From Nioella aestuarii (lineage in GTDB: Bacteria; Pseudomonadota; Alphaproteobacteria; Rhodobacterales; Rhodobacteraceae), in NCBI RefSeq assembly GCF_050896395.1, contig NZ_JBPBBA010000012.1:1-64000 (forward strand): a DNA stretch of 64,000 nucleotides, given 5' to 3'. A program made the position numbers and the translations under genes. Below are positions 59,842 through 64,000 of the stretch, piece by piece. Numbering within the stretch: position 1 is the stretch's first letter; each line of letters begins with the position of its first letter. Below the pieces are notes generated by a model. That model ran no database searches, was not told the origin of the DNA, and worked only from the letters and a program-made list of their open reading frames with translations.

Positions 59842-59861
59842 AAGGCCTTTCGAAAGGCCTT
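59842..59861. terminator. Hairpin after the small secreted protein gene
   Basis: AAGGCCTTT and AAAGGCCTT pair perfectly around CG. It starts two bases from the stop of the minus-strand gene at 59863. No strong T tract follows on the minus strand, so it may act as a transcript end stabiliser more than a terminator. Confidence 0.4.
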
Positions 59862-59862
59862 G

Positions 59863-60348
59863 TCACCACCCGGCCTCACAGGCTTCGCCTCTCATGCAGC
59901 TGGTGATCTGGTCCAGATCTTGATCCGTGGGTTGCATCATAAGGGTCGTGGGGCAGGCGCCGACCTCCAGGAAATAGTCGCGATTGTCATCGACACGCAG
60001 GAAAGCCAGCACCGGGGTGCCGTCGGGCGGAGGTGAGCCGCACCAGACACTGACGCAGCCAACCCCGACATGGACATTCAGCTCGACCGGGGTGCGGAAC
60101 CCCACGCGGCTGCCAAGATCGCCGTAGAAAAGGGCATCATAGCCATAGGGGGTGGCATCGTCGGACTCGCGGCCTTCAGCCGGAATATCAGGTCCGTCGC
60201 GCAGGAAAGACCCATGGACAGCGACATAGCGGTCGGTTGCTTCGGCAGCGATCTGATACATGCCGGCCGGATCGACCGGCAGGCAAGACAGGGCCAGAAC
60301 TGGCGAGGCGGTCGCGAGCAGAGCAAGGGCGGCGGCAATCTGTTTCAT
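59863..60348 (-). CDS. Hypothetical secreted cysteine-rich protein (161 aa)
   Basis: A signal peptide at residues 1-19 (ending VLA) is followed by a periplasmic domain with at least six cysteines (LSCLP, VGCVSVWCGS, GACPTT, TSCMRGEAC), suggesting two or three disulfides. No family recognised. It lies between dnaE2 and rppH on the minus strand, with 85 bp to rppH. Confidence 0.72.
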   Translation of the reverse strand: MKQIAAALALLATASPVLALSCLPVDPAGMYQIAAEATDRYVAVHGSFLRDGPDIPAEGRESDDATPYGYDALFYGDLGSRVGFRTPVELNVHVGVGCVSVWCGSPPPDGTPVLAFLRVDDNRDYFLEVGACPTTLMMQPTDQDLDQITSCMRGEACEAGW

Positions 60349-60433
60349 CGAAACGGTCCAAAAAGTAGTGTCAAAAATACATTAACACAAATCACCCCTC
60401 GGATCAAGCCGGGTGAACCAGCCACAATCCCGG

Positions 60434-60913
60434 TCAGACCAGCCCGAACTCAGTCAGAACAGCCTGATAGATCGGGCGCTTGAACGCTACGATGACATCC
60501 AACAAAGCCGCAGGGTCCATCCAGCGCCAGTCGGAAAACTCCACGTCCATGTAGTTCAGGTCGATCACCTCATCCGGCGCATCGAGCCGCATCAGGAACC
60601 ACATCTGCTTTTGTCCGCGAAACTTGCCGCCCCACCGTTTCCCGGCAATTTCCGACGGGAAATCATAGGGCAGCCAATCGGCGGTTCGCCCCACCAGCGT
60701 GACATGATCAGGCGAAATACCGGTTTCTTCCAGCAGTTCGCGCCGGGCGGCGGCCTCTGGCTCTTCGCCCTTGTCGACGCCCCCCTGAGGCATCTGCCAC
60801 GCAGGCACATCCATATCGGCGCGTTGGCCGGCAAAGACCTGCCCGGCGCGGTTGATCAGAACCACGCCAACGCAGGGCCGGTAGGGCAGCTTTGACAGAT
60901 CTTCGGGCGTCAT
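60434..60913 (-). CDS. rppH: RNA pyrophosphohydrolase
   Basis: RppH removes pyrophosphate from mRNA 5' triphosphates, starting RNase E-dependent decay. The 159-aa Nudix protein has the Nudix box at residues 44-66 (GGVDKGEEPEAAARRELLEE), the N-terminal LPYRPCVGVVLINRAG of the family and the WQMPQGG segment. It follows ctpA by 15 nt on the same strand. Confidence 0.94.
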   Translation of the reverse strand: MTPEDLSKLPYRPCVGVVLINRAGQVFAGQRADMDVPAWQMPQGGVDKGEEPEAAARRELLEETGISPDHVTLVGRTADWLPYDFPSEIAGKRWGGKFRGQKQMWFLMRLDAPDEVIDLNYMDVEFSDWRWMDPAALLDVIVAFKRPIYQAVLTEFGLV

Positions 60914-60928
60914 GGAACCCGCGCCCCC

Positions 60929-62248
60929 TTAGCGGGGACGCAGGGCGTTCAGGCCATGCAGGATGTCGATGGCATAGGCCAGCTGATAGTCCTGCGCGCG
61001 CAGTTCTGCAGTGGCGCGGGCCTGTTCCTGTTCTTCCTCAAGCTGACGGATCTCATCCTCTGTCAGTGTGGCATTGGACAGGGCACCGCGCAGACCGGCC
61101 TCGGTCCGCTGTGGGCGGCCATTGTCCTCGACCTCGCCCACTTCGCGCTGTTCCACGAGGATATCGGGGGCCACACCAAGCGCCTGGATCGAACGACCGG
61201 ACGGGGTGAAATAGAGCGATGTGGTCAGCCGCATCGCGCCATCACCTTGAACCGGCATCACCGACTGGACCGATCCCTTGCCGAAGCTGTTGGTGCCCAC
61301 GATCACCGCGCGGCGGTGGTCCTGCAGGGCACCGGCAACGATTTCGGACGCCGAGGCAGAGCCGCCATTGATCAGAACCACCATAGGCAATCCATCAATC
61401 AGATCGCCCGGCGTGGCGTTGTAGCGCTCGCCATCCTCGGGGTTGCGGCCGCGGGTCGAAACGATCTCGCCCTGTTCAAGGAACGCGTCCGACACGCGAA
61501 TGGCCTGAGTCAGCAGCCCGCCGGGGTTGTTGCGCAGGTCCAGAACCACGCCTTCAAGGTTCTCGATTCCGCCGACCTCTTCGATCATCTCCTCCAGCCC
61601 GTCGCGAAGGTTGGGATATGTCTGTTCGGTGAAGCTGGCGATCCGCAGAACGGCGGTGTTGCCTTCCAGACGGTGGCGCACGGCGGTCAGGCGTATTCGG
61701 TCACGCACGATGGTGATGTCAAAGGGCTCATCCTCGCCTTCTCGCACGATGGTCAGAACAATCTCGGATCCGATCTCGCCGCGCATCATGTCGACCGCTT
61801 CTTCCAGGGTCAGGCCAAGCAGCGTGACACCGTCCACATGTGTGATGAAATCGCCCGCCTCAACGCCTGCTTCCATGGCCGGAGTATCGTCCATCGGGGT
61901 GATGACCCTAACGAAGCCCTCTTCCTGAGTGACCTCGATGCCAAGACCGCCGAATTCGCCGCGAGTCTGGGTCTGCATGGATTCATAGTCGCTTGGCGGC
62001 AGGTAAGAGCTGTGCGGATCAAGCGACATCAGCATACCGTTAATAGCAGCTTCGATCAGCTCCGCTTCGTCCACGTCTTCGACATAGTAGGTGCGGATCC
62101 GCTCGAACACGTCACCGAACAGGTCGAGCTGCTCATAGACGGTCGAGTTGCGAATGTTCTCCTGCGCGATCAGGGGGCCTGCGATCTGGGTGGTCAGCAA
62201 AATACCCGCCGCGGTGCCGCCAAGGGCCGCCATCATGAACTTCTTCAT
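60929..62248 (-). CDS. ctpA: Carboxy-terminal processing protease (S41 family)
   Basis: A periplasmic serine protease of 439 aa with a signal/anchor at residues 1-28. A PDZ domain covers about 95-185. The catalytic Ser299 (GGSASASEIVAGAL) and Lys324 (NSFGKGSVQ) form the Ser/Lys dyad of the family. Substrates are usually lipoproteins or peptidoglycan hydrolases. It lies directly between an envC-like gene and rppH, an arrangement typical of alphaproteobacteria, so it may process or act with the murein hydrolase regulator upstream. Confidence 0.95.
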   Translation of the reverse strand: MKKFMMAALGGTAAGILLTTQIAGPLIAQENIRNSTVYEQLDLFGDVFERIRTYYVEDVDEAELIEAAINGMLMSLDPHSSYLPPSDYESMQTQTRGEFGGLGIEVTQEEGFVRVITPMDDTPAMEAGVEAGDFITHVDGVTLLGLTLEEAVDMMRGEIGSEIVLTIVREGEDEPFDITIVRDRIRLTAVRHRLEGNTAVLRIASFTEQTYPNLRDGLEEMIEEVGGIENLEGVVLDLRNNPGGLLTQAIRVSDAFLEQGEIVSTRGRNPEDGERYNATPGDLIDGLPMVVLINGGSASASEIVAGALQDHRRAVIVGTNSFGKGSVQSVMPVQGDGAMRLTTSLYFTPSGRSIQALGVAPDILVEQREVGEVEDNGRPQRTEAGLRGALSNATLTEDEIRQLEEEQEQARATAELRAQDYQLAYAIDILHGLNALRPR

Positions 62249-62260
62249 TCTCTCAAATCC

Positions 62261-63397
62261 TCACTGGTCTTGTGTCGCAAACCACGCGGTCGGGTCCACG
62301 GGCTCTCCGGCCTCTCTCAGTTCCATATAAAGCGTTTCCGACAGCTCTCCACCAGACGCAAGCGGGTCAGAAATGATCAATTCTTCGCGGTTTGGCGCCT
62401 CACCGCCCATCAAACCGACAGGATCGCCCGCTGCCAGCAGGTCACCGGCCCTGACGAAGAGCTCTCCCAGACCGGCGAGAATCAGCAGGTGATCGCCCTG
62501 CGGTTCCAGAATGATGACGTTGCCGTAGTCCAAAAGCGGCCCGGCATAGCGCACAGTTGCGTGCCACGGGGCCGACACAAGCGCGCGGGACTCCGCGGCC
62601 AGGATCAGGCCGGGCCGGGTCACACCCGCCGCATCGGCCTGATTGAACCCACGCAGCAGACGCCCGCGCAAAGGCAAGGGAAGCTGGCCGCGCTGATCGG
62701 TGAAAGACGGCAGCCGGGTGCTGGCATCGAGCATTACGTCCAGCGCGCGAATGGCCGTTGCGAAACTGTCCAGCGTTTCGGCGCTTTGTGTCAGTTCCAA
62801 CAGCGCATCCGTGTCAGAGGCAAAGCGCGGCGGCAGGGTGCGCCGTTCAGCCATTGCCTGACTAAGCGCAACGCGGGCTTCCTGCACTCCGGTCAGTCCT
62901 GCGGACAGTTGGTCTTCGGCGGTTTCCTGAACCGCGCGCAGCAGCGCCAGTTCCTCTAGCTGCCTCCGCAGCTCCATGGCCTCGGCGGCAACTGCGGGGG
63001 TGATCTCGGATACGATCATCCCGGATCGGGCCGTGCCCACAGGTCCATTGGGATGGATCAGCAACAGCGGAGCAGGGGCAGCCTGCATGGATTGCAGAAC
63101 ACCCAACAGACGCCCCAGTCGGTCCTGTTCCGCCTCGAATACAACGGTAATGGATTGTTCCCGGATTGCCGCGCGTCGCATCCCCTCGCGCAAGGCAGAC
63201 AGGCCTTCTTCATAGGCGCGGATGGTTTCGGTCAGGGCATCCACCCGATCGCGGGCATCATCGGCCTCGGCCATTGCCAGGGCAGCACGTTCCAGCATCT
63301 GGGCGGCGCGTTGCGCGGTCAAGGCCGGGTCGTTGGTCTGCGCGACAGCCGCAGATCCCAAGGCGCAAAGCACTGTGATCAGCGCCAGTCGCCTCAT
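62261..63397 (-). CDS. EnvC-like murein hydrolase activator, degenerate LytM domain
   Basis: The start at 63397 overlaps the gpmI stop as ATGA; an earlier ATG adds four residues. The 378-aa protein has a signal peptide (ending AVAQ), a long coiled coil at residues 30-190 (rich in Ala/Glu/Arg helices) and a C-terminal LytM-like domain. Zinc ligands are missing: the usual HxH/AHL motifs appear as GDHLLILAGL. It therefore resembles EnvC-type activators, which switch on amidases instead of cutting peptidoglycan themselves. It is followed by ctpA 12 nt later. Confidence 0.86.
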   Translation of the reverse strand: MRRLALITVLCALGSAAVAQTNDPALTAQRAAQMLERAALAMAEADDARDRVDALTETIRAYEEGLSALREGMRRAAIREQSITVVFEAEQDRLGRLLGVLQSMQAAPAPLLLIHPNGPVGTARSGMIVSEITPAVAAEAMELRRQLEELALLRAVQETAEDQLSAGLTGVQEARVALSQAMAERRTLPPRFASDTDALLELTQSAETLDSFATAIRALDVMLDASTRLPSFTDQRGQLPLPLRGRLLRGFNQADAAGVTRPGLILAAESRALVSAPWHATVRYAGPLLDYGNVIILEPQGDHLLILAGLGELFVRAGDLLAAGDPVGLMGGEAPNREELIISDPLASGGELSETLYMELREAGEPVDPTAWFATQDQ

Positions 63398-64000
63398 GCA
63401 AACAAACACTTCCCGGTCATCTCCGCTGGTGGCTCCAACCCCATAAGCTTCAAGACCGTCGGCGCCAGATCTGCAAGCCTTCCGTCCTGCATCGTCACGC
63501 CATCCGGCCCGCCGAACAGGATCACAGGCACAGGGTTCAGCGTATGCGCCGTGTGGGGCCCGCCCGTCACTGGATCAATCATCATGTCGCAATTGCCATG
63601 GTCCGCCGTGACAATCATCGCGCCGCCGACCTTCTCCAGTGCTTCGACCGCAGCGCTCAGCCCCGCGTCCACCGCCTCACAGGCCTTTACGGCAGCGGGG
63701 ATGATGCCCGTATGCCCCACCATGTCGGGGTTGGCGAAGTTCACGACGATCAAATCGTACTGCTTCTCGATGGCGTCCACGAGATGCTCTGTCACCTCCG
63801 CTGCCGACATCTCTGGCTGCAGGTCATAGGTCGCGACCTTGGGAGATTTCGGCATGTAGCGGTCTTCCCCTGCGACGGGGTCTTCCTTGCCGCCGTTCAG
63901 GAAAAAGGTGACATGCGGATACTTCTCGGTTTCCGCGATGTGAAACTGGGTGCGGCCATGGCTGGCGACCCATTCTGCCAGGGTGTTGACGATATCTTGC
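63394..64000 (-). CDS. gpmI: 2,3-bisphosphoglycerate-independent phosphoglycerate mutase, C-terminal part
   Basis: The gene continues beyond the window's right edge; about 200 C-terminal residues are visible. The end has the alkaline-phosphatase-like metal motifs VVNFANPDMVGHTG and VTADHGNCDMM, the GPHTAHTLNPVPVIL segment and the terminal LADLAPTVLKLMGLEPP. It interconverts 2- and 3-phosphoglycerate in glycolysis with Mn2+. Its stop overlaps the start of the envC-like gene as ATGA, so the two, with ctpA and rppH, may form one operon. Confidence 0.95.
   Translation of the reverse strand, partial: QDIVNTLAEWVASHGRTQFHIAETEKYPHVTFFLNGGKEDPVAGEDRYMPKSPKVATYDLQPEMSAAEVTEHLVDAIEKQYDLIVVNFANPDMVGHTGIIPAAVKACEAVDAGLSAAVEALEKVGGAMIVTADHGNCDMMIDPVTGGPHTAHTLNPVPVILFGGPDGVTMQDGRLADLAPTVLKLMGLEPPAEMTGKCLFA

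Noticed and set aside
60956..62959. Long open frame (667 codons) on the + strand opposite ctpA and the envC-like gene
   Set aside because: It spans the antisense of two genes with clear catalytic and structural motifs and has no credible start.
1..64000. tRNA, rRNA, CRISPR array, prophage or integrative element
   Set aside because: No tRNA-like cloverleaf, regular spacer repeats, integrase, phage or conjugation genes were recognised.

Overview
The window reads as chromosomal DNA of an alphaproteobacterium, most likely a marine Rhodobacterales (Roseobacter-type) strain. The signs are GC-rich codons on both strands, dense short operons with ATGA start/stop overlaps, and the familiar secA / PpiC isomerase / argJ / mutT, ubiG / pip and rppH / ctpA / envC-like / gpmI neighbourhoods. 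It also carries several small conserved proteins of a type I associate with this order. No rRNA, tRNA, CRISPR array, transposase, integrase or phage gene was seen. Almost all of the window is ordinary housekeeping DNA with a few accessory points.

Layout. 1-8.1 kb: the tail of a glutathione-dependent formaldehyde dehydrogenase, two small hypotheticals, a NYN/LOTUS protein, a divergent TetR / AEC-transporter pair sharing a palindromic operator, then an overlapping operon of fghA, a HAD phosphatase, an ornithine cyclodeaminase-family reductase and an alpha/beta hydrolase, closed by an MFS transporter. 8.2-14.4 kb: zapE, an IclR regulator, a four-gene Mn/Fe/Zn-type ABC importer behind a Fur/Mur-like box, and a cysteine-rich DUF1636 protein with a cobalamin riboswitch. 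15-25.7 kb: folC-accD, a CPBP protease, ilvD, a lipoprotein, two conserved unknowns, fadH and a LysR regulator. 25.7-35.5 kb: an OmpA / AhpD-like / GNAT / CinA-like operon, sfsA, a LysR-NAD(P)-binding pair, an MscS channel, map, radC interrupted by an in-frame TGA, and an aldo-keto reductase facing an AraC regulator across a 21-bp-spaced direct repeat.

36.5-49.6 kb: a substrate-binding/OmpA fusion, a membrane-anchored unknown, a glycosyltransferase-like protein, secA, a PpiC isomerase, argJ with an extra Lys-rich N-terminus, mutT, a 43-residue protein, hemH, an NDUFAF5-like methyltransferase lacking its SAM motif, comF, grxC and a nitrilase-family amidase. 49.6-51.2 kb is the clearest accessory spot: a MarR gene whose last 47 bp are duplicated 825 bp downstream, bracketing a solitary Imm11/DUF1629-like gene. 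51.2-64 kb: a DUF2189-type membrane protein, ubiG, pip, a PARG-like (TIGR02452) protein, a cupin, a YdcZ-type exporter, a periplasmic GDPD behind an FNR-type promoter, an orphan dnaE2 lacking its C-terminal part with a LexA-like box, then rppH, ctpA, an envC-like gene and the end of gpmI.

How the genes fit together: the dehydrogenase tail and fghA form the glutathione route of formaldehyde oxidation. The regulators face their likely targets (TetR/AEC, AraC/AKR, LysR/NAD-binding protein). The metal importer and the B12-controlled DUF1636 gene make a small metal-homeostasis block. The ctpA and envC-like pair point to cell-wall remodelling. I found no complete new multi-gene system. The best candidates for follow-up are the marR/Imm11 cassette, the riboswitch-controlled DUF1636 gene, the broken radC and the shortened dnaE2.
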